Source: Linanthus parryae (taxonomy: Eukaryota; Streptophyta; Magnoliopsida; Ericales; Polemoniaceae). From it: 64,000 nt of DNA. Position 1 is the stretch's first letter. Each line of letters begins with the position of its first letter. Both the position numbers and the translations under genes were made by a program. Shown here piece after piece: positions 1-10,701 of the stretch. The stretch spans positions 2,409,501 to 2,473,500 of the forward strand of contig JALGPY010000035.1 of assembly GCA_023055425.1 (NCBI GenBank), read 5' to 3'. The notes below the pieces were generated by a model. That model ran no database searches and was not told the DNA's origin. It was given only the letters and a program-made list of their open reading frames with translations.

Positions 1-97
1 CACCAACCCCCAGAAGCACCACCACCGCCGTCCACGCCACCAGACCCGCGGCCAGATCCGCCACCAGAGCGGTCTCTTCTTCAGCCCCTGCTTCTTA
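1..97. other. Unassigned C-rich left edge
   Basis: A C-rich stretch (CCACC/CCGCC-like) runs up to the MITE. It could be the end of a proline-rich coding exon or a GA-rich repeat read from the other strand. The window edge cuts it, so nothing firmer can be said. Positions 95-97 (TTA) form the left target-site duplication of the MITE. Confidence 0.3.
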
Positions 98-432
98 GAG
101 CATCTCCAATGGTAAAACCACAAATTAGCTAAATTATAACTAGTATAAATTTTAACTAAGTGAACTGTTTAGTGTTTGCTCCAATGGTGTCATGTATTTT
201 ACATAACTTGTAGGTATGAAATTATAAAAATATTTATTTATTAAATTAAGGTAGGAGAGAGATAGACACAAAAAGTTTAACTTCCTACTTTCTAGCTAGC
301 TACTAGTAGAGAGCGGGATACATAATATGTAAAGTATTGAGTCATTTAACTAGTCCATTGGAGCTTGTTATTTCTTCTAATTATGTAAATTATAACTAAA
401 CTAACTTTTTAACCTAACCATTAGAGATGCTC
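98..432. mobile_element. Tourist/Harbinger-type MITE
   Basis: The element starts GAGCATCTCCAATGGT and ends with the near-perfect inverse of that sequence (…ACCATTAGAGATGCTC). It is flanked by TTA on both sides (95-97 and 433-435), the 3-bp target duplication typical of PIF/Harbinger elements. Sub-terminal copies of CTCCAATGG and CCATTGGAG lie near 178 and 353. The interior is AT-rich, about 335 bp in total, with no coding capacity, so it would need a transposase supplied in trans. Confidence 0.85.
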
Positions 433-435
433 TTA

Positions 436-639
436 GGGTTGCTAATACAATTGGTCTTGATTTTCATATTCGGGCTCCAATATTTAATTGGGCTCCTTTC
501 TTGTTTTGGGCCAACCTAACTGATGGATTTGGGTTTATAATTTTAAGTGGGTTAATTTCTTGTTTTGGGATCATTTTCAGGCGGGTTTATTTTGCGTGGG
601 GTTGTCTTCCTCAAAACACCCGACGTCAATTCGATTCGG
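436..639. other. Intergenic stretch, nothing recognised
   Basis: AT-rich sequence with repeated TTGGGCTCC and TTGTTTTGGG words. I see no convincing gene or element boundary. It may be part of the gypsy remnant that follows. Confidence 0.3.
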
Positions 640-997
640 GCAAGAAGATTGAATTCTTTTCCAATACCCACCTTGAGGGCAAGGTGATTTTTAAGGGTGT
701 GAGAGTGATACGGGATAGGATATTAGTACTATTTAGTTATTTAATTAATAGTCAGTTTGTTAGAGTATTTATTTTTTAGTTTAATTTGATAATTATGTAT
801 TTAGTTAGTAGATCGGGCCAAGCCCATTAGGTCAACCTATCTAGCTGTATTTTTCTATATAAGCATTGTATTAGTTCATTATTAATTGGTGAATGATATA
901 TCAATTTCTTAGTCTCGTCTCAATTCTCATCTCCTCTATCAATCTCGTCTCAATTTCTCCTAAATCTCTTCAATTTCTTCCTCTCATCGATACTTCT
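640..997 (+). mobile_element. Ty3/gypsy 3'-end fragment and LTR-like sequence
   Basis: The frame around 660-700 reads HLEGKVIFKG, which resembles the C-terminal tail of gypsy integrases just before the polypurine tract. An LTR-like stretch then starts TGATACGGG near 706. It has the organisation of a dicot gypsy LTR: an AT-rich start, a TATATAAGC promoter box near 856-864, then a CT-rich leader. It stops near 990 at a GTATCAG-like trace of a methionine-tRNA primer site and runs straight into copia gag. It is a remnant; the junction may be an old recombination or deletion point. Confidence 0.5.
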
Positions 998-1630
998 ACG
1001 TATCAGAAAGGCTCTGATTCGATTGATTCTTACATGCAGCTCCTCAAAACACTCCGCAATCGTCTTGTTGTGTCCTCTGTGTTGATTGATGATGAGGACA
1101 TGTTACTGTATACACTTAACGGCCTCCCACCAGAGTTCAATCCTTTCCGATCTTCTCTTCGGATTCGATCTGACCCGATCTCCTTCGAAGAACTCTATGT
1201 CTTGCTCAAGGCCGATGAACAGATGCTAGCTTCACAGTCGCCAACTCCAGATCTGTCTTCTCCGGCGGCGTTCTACCATCACCATGGTGGCCGCCAACCC
1301 TCTGGCTTCCGTGGTGGGGGTCGATCCGGTTCTCGAGGAGGCGGTCGATCCAACTTCAGAGGAGGCCGGTTCGGTTCTGGATCCGGGTACACTGATGGTC
1401 ACAACTATGGATCTGATGTCGGTTCTGGTACCGGGTTCGGCTACGGATCTGGTTACGGGTCTGGATATTCCGGATCCGGGTATGGCGTATCCGGGTATGG
1501 TAACGGTTCGGGTCGAGGCGGTTCAGGACGCTCCGGTTCCAGGGGCGTAACAGTGGTTCGGGTCGTGGTGGCTCAAGTCCGATCAATTGTCAAATCTGCG
1601 GATACGACTATGATTCCGCCATTGACTGCT
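998..1630 (+). pseudogene. Copia gag, truncated and frameshifted
   Basis: Gag forms the cytoplasmic particle that packages retrotransposon RNA. Homology starts at about 998 (TYQKGSDSIDSYMQ) and covers the UBN2-type gag core with LNGLPPEFNPF and the FEELYVLL helix. A long Gly/Ser/Arg-rich linker follows (about 1280-1560). Near 1545 a one-base change moves the frame. The zinc-knuckle remnant CQICGYDYDSAIDC (about 1591-1632) is then read in the +1 frame and has lost the expected histidine. The open frame formally begins at an ATG at 893, but its first 35 residues are leader-derived and not gag-like. The glycine-rich frames on other strands are shadows. Confidence 0.8.
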
Positions 1631-1638
1631 ACCACCGT

Positions 1639-3126
1639 ATGGATTATGCATATCAAGGTCGCCACCCACATGAGCAGCTCTCTGCTATGGCTGCAACTTC
1701 TAATCAGCAGCAAATACCTCCTTCTGCTCTCTGGTTAACTGACACCGGAGCCTCCAGTCACATGACGTCCAACCTCCACAACCTCTCTCTTGCAGAGCCA
1801 TACTCCGGAAATGACTGTGTTACAGTGGGTAACGGCTCCTCTCTTCCTATAAAGAACTCTGGTACTGTCTTTTTTACAACTTCAAATTGCTCTTATTCTT
1901 TGACAAATACTTTACATGTACCTACACTATCTGTTAATTTGTTGTCTGTCCAAAAATTTTGCTCCGACCACAATACTCGTTTTATTTTTGATAAAGACTC
2001 CTTTTGTATCCAGGCCAAGGATACGGACATAATACTTTTTCAGGGACCCAGTAGAAATGGCTTGTATCCCTTCTCTTCTCTATCTCTTCAAGGTCCTCAA
2101 GCTCATTTAGGCCAAAGAGTCAAATCACAACTTTCGCATTCACGCCTGGGTCACCCATCAGAAACTGTTTTATCACAATGTGTTAATTGTTTATCTTCTA
2201 CTTCTTCAAATTCTGTTGAACACCATGATTCTCTATGTGAAGCATGCCTAGCTGGAAATATTGCTCGTTTACCTTACAAGTTATCTGAATCTGTTACTTC
2301 TACTCCTCTTCACTTAATTCATAGCGATGTATGGGGTCCTGCTACTACTGTTTCTTATTCTGGTTATAGATACTATGTGCTGTTTATTGACAATTTTTCA
2401 AGATTTACTTGGCTGTTTCCTTTAAAACTTAAGTCTGAAGTCAGTTTTGTGTTTGCAACTTACAAACTATTTATTGAAAAACTTCTGGGTTATCCAATTA
2501 AATTTTTTTAATCGGATGGAGGAGGGGAGTACACTGCTTTCACATTTCAGAAACTTTTACTTGAAAATTGTATTATTCATTGAAAAACCTACCCATATAC
2601 TCCACAACAAAATGGTCTAGCTGAACGTAAACATCGACACATTATAGAAACAGCAGTTACATTACTTGAAACTGCTTCTTTACCCAAAAAAATTTGGTAT
2701 CATGCGGTAGCCACAGCTACCTATCTTATTAATCGTATGCCTAGTTCAACTACTTCTCACAAATCTCCTTATGAGTTGTTATTTAAATCTAAACCTGACT
2801 ATACTCATTCACGTGTCTTTGGTTGTTCTCGTTATCCACGCTTAACTGATTATAACAAATCAAAGTTGGATCCTAAAACTAAGAGGTGTACTTTTCTTGG
2901 CTATGCATCTGGTTACAAGGGATATATCTGTTATGATCCTGCATCTCACAAATTTTTTTTCATCAGGGATGTTTACTTTGGTGAATTATCCTTTCCATTT
3001 TCTTTATCTTCTACTTCTATACACTCACATTCTGGTGATTCTGTTTCAGGCACTTCTGTCCCTACTTCAGATTCATCCCATGAATCTGACCACTCTGGTT
3101 TTATACCAGATACCATCTTTTCATAG
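1639..3126 (+). pseudogene. Copia protease and integrase, with stops
   Basis: The protease active site DTGASSHMT lies at 1741-1767. Next come a GAG-pre-integrase zinc region (HSRLGHPS near 2137, CEACLAGN near 2245) and the integrase catalytic core. The core shows the first Asp in HSDVWGP, the second in SDGGGEY just after the stop at 2509-2511, and the Glu in PQQNGLAERKH near 2615. Stops at 2509-2511 and 2581-2583 are in the same frame as the flanking homology, so they are point mutations in one original frame. The integrase C-terminal region (KRCTFLGY near 2885) continues to a stop at 3124-3126. In a live element integrase would insert cDNA into the genome; this copy cannot be translated. Confidence 0.9.
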
Positions 3127-3511
3127 GGCTCTCCCAATCTGCAGCCAAGTGGACCATCTGTTACATCACCATCACCTGCACAGTCCCTTCGGAATCCTAC
3201 AGATACTACTCTTGATACTCCAGTTACTACACTTGATTCAGGTGGTGGTTCCCTATCTCAGACCCACTTTGGCACGGCAGATGGTGATAGTCCAGTGATG
3301 ATTCCCCCCCCCCCACACCCCCTCCTCCTTCAACTTCACATGGTGGCCATCCGATGCAAACGCGTAGCAAATCAGGCATAGTAAAAGAAAACTTGTTTAT
3401 TATGTTGCTCCTTCTTCTGTTGGATTTTCTGCAACTGCACCCTCTCACACACATCACTCTGATCCAACTTCTTTTAAAGAAGCTGCTAAATCTTCACTTT
3501 GGCAAAAAGCC
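3127..3511 (+). pseudogene. Copia IN-RT linker, low-complexity
   Basis: This Ser/Thr/Pro-rich linker connects copia integrase to reverse transcriptase. It is out of frame in several places and carries a C-run at 3304-3315 that may itself be an indel site. The MQTRSKSG motif near 3354, common just upstream of copia RT, is still visible. Confidence 0.7.
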
Positions 3512-4991
3512 ATGGATGAAGAATTTAACAGTCTCTTACAGCAAAATACGTGGACTCTTATTCCACCTCATCCAAATATTAATCTTATTGGTAACAAATG
3601 GGTATGTCGCACTAAGTACAACCCAAATGGGTCTGTATCTAGATACAAAGCCCGCTTAGTAGCTAAAGGCTTTCACCAAAATCACGGCATCGATTACGAT
3701 GAGACTTTTAGTCCAGTCGTAAAACATGCTACGATTCGTACTATTTTAGCTTTAGCAGCAACTTTTTCCTGGCCTTTGCTGCAACTCGACGTAAAAAATG
3801 CATTTTTACACGGATTTCTCCGTGAAACTGTTTATATGCAGCAGCCTATTGGGTTTATCAACCCCAGTATCCACATCATGTTTGTCGCCTTAACAAATCT
3901 ATTTACAGGCTCAAACAGGCCCCACTGGCCTGGTTTGAACGGTTTACCACTTTTTTACTTTCTTTAGGGTTTGTTGCATCCACTGCAGATTGTTCTTTAT
4001 TTGTCCGACACATCAACAATAAACTCACCATTTTATTGTTGTACGTCGACGACATTATAGTAACCGGGAATGATCTTCCCTATATTTCTTTACTTACTCA
4101 AAAACTAAATACTGAATCTGCCATGACCAATCATGGTCCATTAACGTACTTTCTTGGTTTACAAATCACCCGGTCGTCAAATGGCATTTTAATCACACAA
4201 GAAAAATATATCACCGATTTACTTTCTAGGTTCAATATGTCACATTGTAAACCCACCAGCACACCCCTTGCTGGTGGTGTTAAATACCATGTTCTTCAAG
4301 GTGACTTACTCCCTGATGCAACTGTTTATCGACAACTTTTAGGAGCTCTAAAATATTTAACGTTTAGCAGGCCCGACATCGCCTTTGCGGTGAATCATTT
4401 GTGCCAATTTATGCACCAACCCACTTCTGTCCACCTTAGTGGTGCTAAACGAGTAATTAGGTACCTTCAAGGTACCAAATCTTATGGCTTACTTTATCAA
4501 AAAGGTCATCTGCCCATTCATATTTTTACCGATGCCGATTGGGCCGGTGATCCAACAGATTGCCGTAGTACCACTAGCCTCGTTGTTTTTCTCGGACCTA
4601 ACCCGGTCCACTAGTCCGCTAAAAGGCAGCCCACCGTTTCCCGCTCTTCTACTGAAGCGTAATATAGGGCACTAGCCACTGGTGCCGCTGATTTATCATG
4701 GTTTCGACAACTTTTTATGATCTTCGTATATGTATTCCAGAACCACCGTTACTCATCACTGGAAATTTATCTGCATTATCGCTTACTGCTAATCCTTTAT
4801 TTCACGCCCGAACTAAACACATCGAATTGGACTATCATTATATTCGTGAACAGGCACTTTTAAAACATCATACTGTGGTTCCTATTTCTGGTGCAGATCA
4901 ACTAGCTGATATCTTTACCAAGTCTCTTCTTGTCCAACAGTTTGATAAATTCAAGTCTAAACTGGTGGTTCACCATTCACCTTCAGTTTAA
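3512..4991 (+). pseudogene. Copia reverse transcriptase and RNase H, broken
   Basis: The N-terminal RT blocks (LIGNKWVCRTKYN, YKARLVAKGFHQ, DYDETFSPVVKHATIR, QLDVKNAFLHG) lie in one frame to about 3860. After a one-base frameshift the blocks around YRLKQAP continue in another frame, and the catalytic YVDD is at 4042-4053. RNase H has FTDADWAGDPTDCRST (about 4527), then stops at 4612-4614 and 4660-4662, then a further shift near 4715. The final frame carries the HTKHIELDYH-type RNase H end (ARTKHIELDYHYIRE) and a typical copia tail (ADIFTKSL) before the stop at 4989-4991. Domain order and length fit an originally complete pol. Confidence 0.92.
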
Positions 4992-5158
4992 GGGGCGTAA
5001 TAACAGACAATGGAGCCCAAAGCTGAATGAAGCCCAAGGCTGAAGAATGAAGCCCAAAGCAGCAGTTGAAGCCCAATATTTAAGCCTTATCATATTAATG
5101 TAATTACCCACTTGTTATAAGGGTATACATGTCATTTTGCCTTCTGTACGAACCCTAA

Positions 5159-5185
5159 CAGCTCATCCTACCGTCGGATGAGCTG
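5159..5185. repeat. Perfect 10-bp inverted repeat near TATA box
   Basis: CAGCTCATCC (5159-5168) pairs perfectly with GGATGAGCTG (5176-5185) across a 7-base loop. Part of the left arm recurs at 5191-5199 (CTCATCCTA). It lies 30 bases upstream of the TATA box in the copia LTR, so it could be a promoter element or simply a hairpin. Confidence 0.7.
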
Positions 5186-5214
5186 TCCTTCTCATCCTAC
5201 CGTTGGTGTGTCCC

Positions 5215-5222
5215 TATATAAA
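5215..5222 (+). promoter_or_regulatory. TATA box of copia LTR
   Basis: TATATAAA lies in a CCCTATATAAACACC context, followed by a CT-rich leader. This is the expected U3/R arrangement for a plant LTR. Confidence 0.6.
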
Positions 5223-5429
5223 CACCTTCATCGCTGTAATAGTCATTTTTTTAGGTCATTGTGAATATATACAGCCTCTTATCTTCGTCTCCTTTCTCTG
5301 TGATTAGGGTTTTCACCCTCAAATCTTCATTAATTCTTTCACAAACCATTTCTGAAGATATCAAGTTCCGGCACCAGGCATTTTATCGACATAATTTTTG
5401 TGAGACGAGGTCCTCGGTGACGCGAATTT

Positions 5430-6290
5430 TTTTTTTAAGAAAAGTCCATTCGATTAAGGCATAAATGGGGCACATTGGCCCAAAACATCATTATACAATG
5501 CATCATAAGCCCAGTCAGGGGTTGGGCTTTCCACGTATGTTCATTTATAAGGCCCATCCCTTTCAACGCAAAAATGTAAGCCGGTGTATTAGCTTCTCTC
5601 GGAACGTGAACCGTTCGATGGCGGTTTGTTGACTGCAGATAATACCCACCTTCTTCGAGACACCTCTCCACTTCTGTATTATCTTCTGATTCTTTCCCCA
5701 TTTCTCTGTTCTACATATCTCTATCTAGAGAGAGAGAATCCGTATCAAATTGAACTTGCACCAGATCCATTTTCATGGCGAGCTTCATACCCTCTGTCAT
5801 AGCTTTAGCTTCTGCAGCTTTTGCTGAAATTGCAAAGGGAATCGGTTTGGAGCTTCCGGCAATGAAGATGCCTTTCTCATTTCTGACCACAACTCCGATT
5901 GCTGCTTTTCTTTGGATCCGATTTCATGCGGCATCGGTATTGATGGAGCACCAACCCACCAACTCTAATCTTCTTGCCGTCGTTGTGGGATTTGGATGGA
6001 CCTGAGTCGTTCCTTCTTCCGATCTGACATGCGTGACCTATTTAAGCTCTTCCAGATAATATCTCACTTATGTGATAATCGTTTCGAACTTGGCTTTTTT
6101 CTTCTTGAAGATTTGGTTATTTTGACTATTCCAGATTTTCCACACCAGCACACACATCAAATGCCTATTTTCATAGTTTTCTTTGATAAACACTGCCGGG
6201 AACCAAACTTGAAAGGGCCCTTTGATGTTGTTTACAAATTCAGCACCAAAGGGGTGTTTCCAGCAAAATAACGCTTCTTCATATTCTTAA
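5430..6290 (-). pseudogene. 5'-truncated LINE: ORF2 C-terminus with RNase H-like domain
   Basis: Read on the minus strand from about 6290, the sequence gives VWKIWNSQNNQIFKKKK, the end of the LINE zf-RVT region. An RNase H-like (RVT_3) domain follows, with INTDAA, AIGVVVRNEKG, AAEAKAMTEGMKLA and DTDS, and finally VHVPREANTPAYIFAL. The frame is broken in several places. On the plus strand a T-run at 5429-5438 sits at the left end, which is the expected position of a LINE poly(A) tail on the minus strand. The left end is therefore probably the true 3' end and the element is 5'-truncated near 6290. No target duplication was found. Confidence 0.8.
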
Positions 6291-7089
6291 TTTGTATTTT
6301 ATTTATTTTATAAAAAATTTAGTTTACTGAATAAAATTTCAGCACAGTATGTACAAGTTTCGGCCTCGTAGTCTACATATACTAATGCATGAGCTTCATC
6401 ATTGCTGCATTTCCCTATTGCACCACCATAATCTTCCTTTTGATCCTTCATCAATTTCCAAGGCACTACTATCATTTCTTTTTTTTAACCACCCAATCAA
6501 GCTTCTGACTCTCTTCGATCTCCTCATCTTCATCTAATCTTTTCGGTGTTCTCATCTCTAGGTTTGACCTTTTCTTCACTCCTCTGTTATCCTTTCTCTC
6601 TGCCATACTTACTCCCCTCTATCATCTTCTCTCTATCTTCTTTTCTCCTCATCGTTTCTTTCCGTCTATGGCATATCACTGGTTAAATAACACCCTTATT
6701 TACCCTGGTTCATCAAATCTCTCCTCTGGGAAACAACTCGACGAGAGAGGCTTCATGGTTAACCTTAACCCATACGTGGTTGAGATCTATCGGTCTCTTT
6801 GAAGAATTGTGTCATAGGCAAGCTTCTTACTGATGCCACACACACGTATCTCTCATCTTCAGTAGTCCATCAAGTAGTGGATGAGGTATGGAATCCTCTG
6901 ACCATATGTGGGTTGAGAAAAAAGGCGTATGTTTCCTCTTTTACTATTTTAACCCGATTGATAAATCCTAACTCATGTTTTGAGTTAGGATAATACTCAT
7001 GTTTTGATAATTCTTTTCGGAATTTGACAAATTTGTGTTTATTTGAAAATTTTGTTGCATTATGTTCGTAAATGTCGATTAGTGAATAG
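6291..7089. other. Unassigned spacer between two LINE remnants
   Basis: No domain is recognised on either strand. The stretch at 6660-6800 has short open frames but no recognisable protein. A perfect 10-bp inverted repeat (TCCTAACTCA / TGAGTTAGGA, 6966-6975 and 6981-6990, 5-base loop) is the only clear structure. Part of this region is probably LINE 3' untranslated sequence. Confidence 0.4.
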
Positions 7090-7658
7090 AAAGCATTCAT
7101 AGAGTTAGGAATCCAACTAATGGATCAGTTTATCTGCCGCTGAATTGACTCTTCTAGGAATCCAACTGATGGAGATATTATTTTGTGATAATATTTCGTT
7201 TATGTCTTCACAAATAAATTGAGTTTCCCATTTGGAGGACATTTAAGAATGAAATCGGTTCACCAAAGCTTGGTTATCACATTCAATAATAAGACCTCTC
7301 ATCTTCATAACTTCAAGATCAAGACATACTCTTCTCAGTGTACGAGATTCCATGTGAAGAGGAGAGGACATCTCAATTGAAAGCTATTGCCACTGAGAAA
7401 GTTCCCAACAGTGTCTCTCATCAGCCAACCTCCAAAGATTTTTCTCTTTGTCCCAAGCAGCATCACAGTTAACTTTGAGCACCTCTTTTGGGGGAGGGAT
7501 CTAGTAGATTGGCCTAGTGTAAGTAATGAGATTAGACATCTTATGGGGTTTCTTGAGGGTCTGAAGTTCTAAGAGTTTATGATTAAACCCCCCCATATCC
7601 CTTTGGGGATTAGGATCTTCCTTGTTAAAGATACAATGGTTTCTCCACAGCCAAAAAA
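7090..7658 (-). pseudogene. LINE (copy 2), piece 3 of 3: RNase H-like domain
   Basis: On the minus strand from 7658 the reading is FWLWRNHCIFNKEDPNPQ, the typical end of zf-RVT. After a stop it continues VLKVNCDAAWDKEKN, then SRTLRRVCLDLEVMKMRG, IIECDNQALVNRF and ISWIPRRVNSAADKLI, an RNase H-like domain with several stops. The upstream part of the same ORF continues at 26057-25497 and 31760-30854, beyond two LTR insertions. The break at 7658/7659 is exactly the left edge of the LTR array, whose duplication is AAAAA. Confidence 0.82.
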
Positions 7659-7743
7659 TGTAACACCCCCTCTAAATACTAGAGGTAAAATAGTAATTTA
7701 GAAAGCCGAATAGGAATTTATTTAAAAATAAAAAAATAAATAA

Positions 7744-7852
<109 letters not shown>

Positions 7853-8180
7853 TGGGTAAATTGTAGTGTTTTATTAGTTGAAATAATGTTTTAGAAAATT
7901 TCAGAATAATATTCGTGAGTAAATGCGTGAGTGTTTCTTTTTTTTAGTCACGACGCGTGTGCGACCACCCCGAGTTCTCGTAATTAAACCACACCCAATC
8001 AATCTAACAAGTAATACATCCCACGCACCCAATCCTTTCCAAAAACTAATATTTTATTTGATCTTTTTCATCACCAGATCCTTCTTTTGTTTTCTCCTTC
8101 TTCCTCCTTTTTCTTCACGACAAAGCAACCATCACCGCCACCAACACTTCCGCCGCCCAACTTCACCGCCCTTCTCCCTC

Positions 8181-8187
8181 TATAAAA
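8181..8187 (+). promoter_or_regulatory. TATA box of LTR A1
   Basis: TATAAAA in CCCTCTATAAAAACCC. It is conserved in A2 (13982) and A3 (22982). This implies U3 is about 0.5 kb and that R plus U5 is about 2.4 kb, an unusually long leader. Confidence 0.7.
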
Positions 8188-9715
8188 ACCCAGCTCCCCC
8201 TTCGCAGGCCACCCAGCAGAAGCCACCATCACCCTCAACTCCACCACTATCCCCACCATCACCTTCACCAACACTACCACCATGGTTGAAGTAAACCCAC
8301 CACCATATCTCTCTCTACCTCTCTGCTCTTCCCTTTTCTCCCCCTGTCTCTGAGACTCAACAAAAGCAGCGGATCAGTGGTGGCAGCAACCACCACCACC
8401 ACATCCACCATAGTTGTCGGCGGCAACCACCAACGAAGAACACCCATCTCTTTTTCTTTCTCGTCCCTGACCTGAAATGAGACAGAAGCTGCAGCAGCAG
8501 TGGCCAACGGCCACCACGACCGCCGCTGCAACCATCGGGGAGCCACCGGGAGACCCGCCACCGTCCTCTGCTTTCCATCTCGCCTTCTCTCTCGAGACTT
8601 CCCCTTCTATTTCAACCTCATAACAAGAAGAATAAAAAGAGAAAGAGGCAACAGCAGAAGCATCTCCGGCCGAACCAAGCTCGCCGCCGAACCAGCATAT
8701 TTTCCGGCGAGAGATCGAGCAACTCCAACCGAAGACACCCAAACCTCGTATTCGGTCTCTACTATCCCTAGAAGGTCCGGAAAATCTCCAGAAGTGATCA
8801 GCCGAAGCAAAGATTCATCGGAGAATCCCCATCGAGCTCCATCTCCGGCGGCGATTTTGTCGACCTCGACCCGCTTCGGTTCTTAGCCGTTTCTCGCGGT
8901 TCTTGAATCGAGTACGCTCTAAATCCTCTTATTAGTTATTTATAGATATCAAGATCATGTCTTAGTAGCTTGTTTTCGTGTTTTGATCGGGTGAGGAGGA
9001 AGGTTAATCGTTGGGTTGTATTGGGGGAGCTAAGTGTCTTTTAAGTAAACTTTTTAAAAAGTTTGGGGGTACTTGTTGCAGTTTAACCGAAACTTAAGGG
9101 GGCTGCTTATAGTTTCTATACTTCATATTATATACAGTGATTTAATTAAAGCTATTTATAATGTTTTACTAAGTTATATATCAAATAAAATAAAGTGGCA
9201 GTGCTTCAGCGATAAGAAAATATGTTTTGGTTGATAAATCATTTTCTTGGATAAAATAAGCTAGATAAATGTCGCACTTTGTTTAAATATTTATTGGGTT
9301 TGAAATTGTTACCTATCAATCTTTTAGCAACAAGAATGAAAAGTGGTTTCTTTAGCTAAACAATTCTTTATAAATATGGCAAAGCTCTTTTTACTATTTT
9401 TAATATTTCTTTCTGTTCTTGATAAACATTTGTAAGTGTCGGCTATATTTAATATCAAAGTTATTTCAAGAAATACTTCTTTATATGTTTGTATTTAAGT
9501 ATAAGACTTAAAGACAGGTTTTATTCGACTTTATTAGGAAATCGTGAGAGTTGGACATAGTTATGCGGCGTAGTTGAGCGTCTGGGCAATATAAGTGCTT
9601 TCTATTTAGAAATAATATTATTGTAGTTAGAAATTGGTAATCATTGGCGACAGGTTCATAGACGAGGACGGCGAACGTCCGTAGAAGCTTTATGTGCTAA
9701 TTGCTGTGAATTAAG

Positions 9716-10440
9716 GTGAGTATATATGCCAAGTGTTGTGTACCTAGCTTCCATCGTGTCAAACATGTTTTTATAATTTGTCTCAAAATTGTATTGTTAC
9801 TTGGCACTTGTTGGTTTTGTTTGATTTCTTTGGAAAATCTCACACAACAATTAATAATCCGTAATAACGTAAAAGGGAAAGAGTTGTGCGGGGAACATCG
9901 TTTTGATTATTATTGATTTGGTTTGGTCGTTGTTGGCTACGTCCACTCGACCCACTATTATTTAGCCCGGTTGCCATTGCCCCGGGTTCGCTCCATGTAC
10001 TCACCTCTCTGGCCGCAAGAAGTCATAGGGTGTGCCGGCACTTAAGGTCTTGGAAGCTTGTGATGGGATATTTTGATGTTGCGATTGGATTTTCCCCGTT
10101 CAACTCAACATTAAAAATGGAATTTCATTCTGGATTGGAAGTTTATTGATGAGAAAATGGATATTTGTGACTAAATGTGAATTTCAAACTTGGATTGGAT
10201 TGGAATTTTCATGAGAATTGGATATGGATGAAAGGCTGGTTTATGAAATTTCTGGAATTCTGTCTGGAATTTAAGAATATCTTATTACTCAATTCTCTTT
10301 TACTTCCTCTGTGTAAATGTTATCATTTACTGCCTTACTTAAGTTATCTCTGTTATATGTTTGACATGCTTGGGTGTTGCTCACTCAGTATATATTGTTG
10401 ACTTTGAAAACTGCGGTTCTTTTTTTCCTTCCCACCGCAG
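9716..10440 (+). other. Intron-like segment in U5 of LTR A1
   Basis: The donor AAG|GTGAGT at 9716 is a near-perfect plant 5' splice site. The acceptor at 10440 has a T-rich tract (TTCTTTTTTTCCTTCCC) ending ACCGCAG|G. The segment is 725 bp. The pyrimidine tract is bracketed by CTGCGGT and ACCGCAG, which can pair. Donor and acceptor contexts recur in A2, A3 and in three sister LTR families elsewhere in the window. Splicing itself is an inference. Confidence 0.6.
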
Positions 10441-10689
10441 GACTAGGAGCTGGAGACTATGGTTTGGATGGCGCGAGACTCACTTAGAGTGACTTCACAA
10501 GTATTGTTTAGCAATTGTTGGTTAATCACTGTGTAATAGAAATTAGACCTTGTATAAAACTCAGATCTTAATTTAGTTGTTAATGTTAACATATGAGTTG
10601 TGGATTTTATTGCTTTTGAGTTCCGTCGTCACTTTAGCATTACCCTCCCGGTCTTGTCCAGCCGGATAAGATTAGGGGGTTGTTGCAGG

Positions 10690-10701
10690 TGGTATCAGAG
10701 C
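10690..10701 (+). promoter_or_regulatory. Primer-binding site, initiator Met tRNA
   Basis: TGGTATCAGAGC matches the usual plant LTR-retrotransposon site complementary to the 3' end of initiator methionine tRNA. It starts two bases after the LTR end. Confidence 0.9.

Larger units (their letters stand above)
998..4991 (+). mobile_element. Degenerate Ty1/copia retrotransposon body
   Basis: The coding order is gag, protease, integrase, reverse transcriptase, RNase H, which is diagnostic for copia. The body is broken by at least three frameshifts (near 1545, 3860 and 4715) and in-frame stops at 2509-2511, 2581-2583, 4612-4614 and 4660-4662. The 5' end is missing: no matching 5' LTR or primer site precedes gag, and a different, gypsy-like LTR abuts it. 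The element is dead and should be masked rather than called as genes. Confidence 0.9.
4992..5429 (+). mobile_element. Copia 3' LTR-like region
   Basis: Immediately after the pol stop is a purine-rich AAGGGGCG tract, then about 430 bp with LTR character: GAAGCCCAA words, a hairpin at 5159-5185, a TATA box at 5215-5222, and a CT-rich leader. No intact TG start or matching 5' LTR is present in the window, so the boundaries are approximate. The right end is set by the poly-T that begins the next element. Confidence 0.6.

Noticed and set aside
8070..8890. Open frames repeated at 13760-14614 and 22745-23680
   Set aside because: Their repetition only reflects the three LTR copies. Composition is driven by CCACC/GGTGG repeats, and frames are not preserved between copies in a protein-like way.
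9716..9916. 66-codon frame conserved in the three LTRs (MSIYAKCC…)
   Set aside because: It starts inside the intron-like segment, and its conservation is that of the LTR DNA. The equivalent in LTRs B-D is not an open frame.
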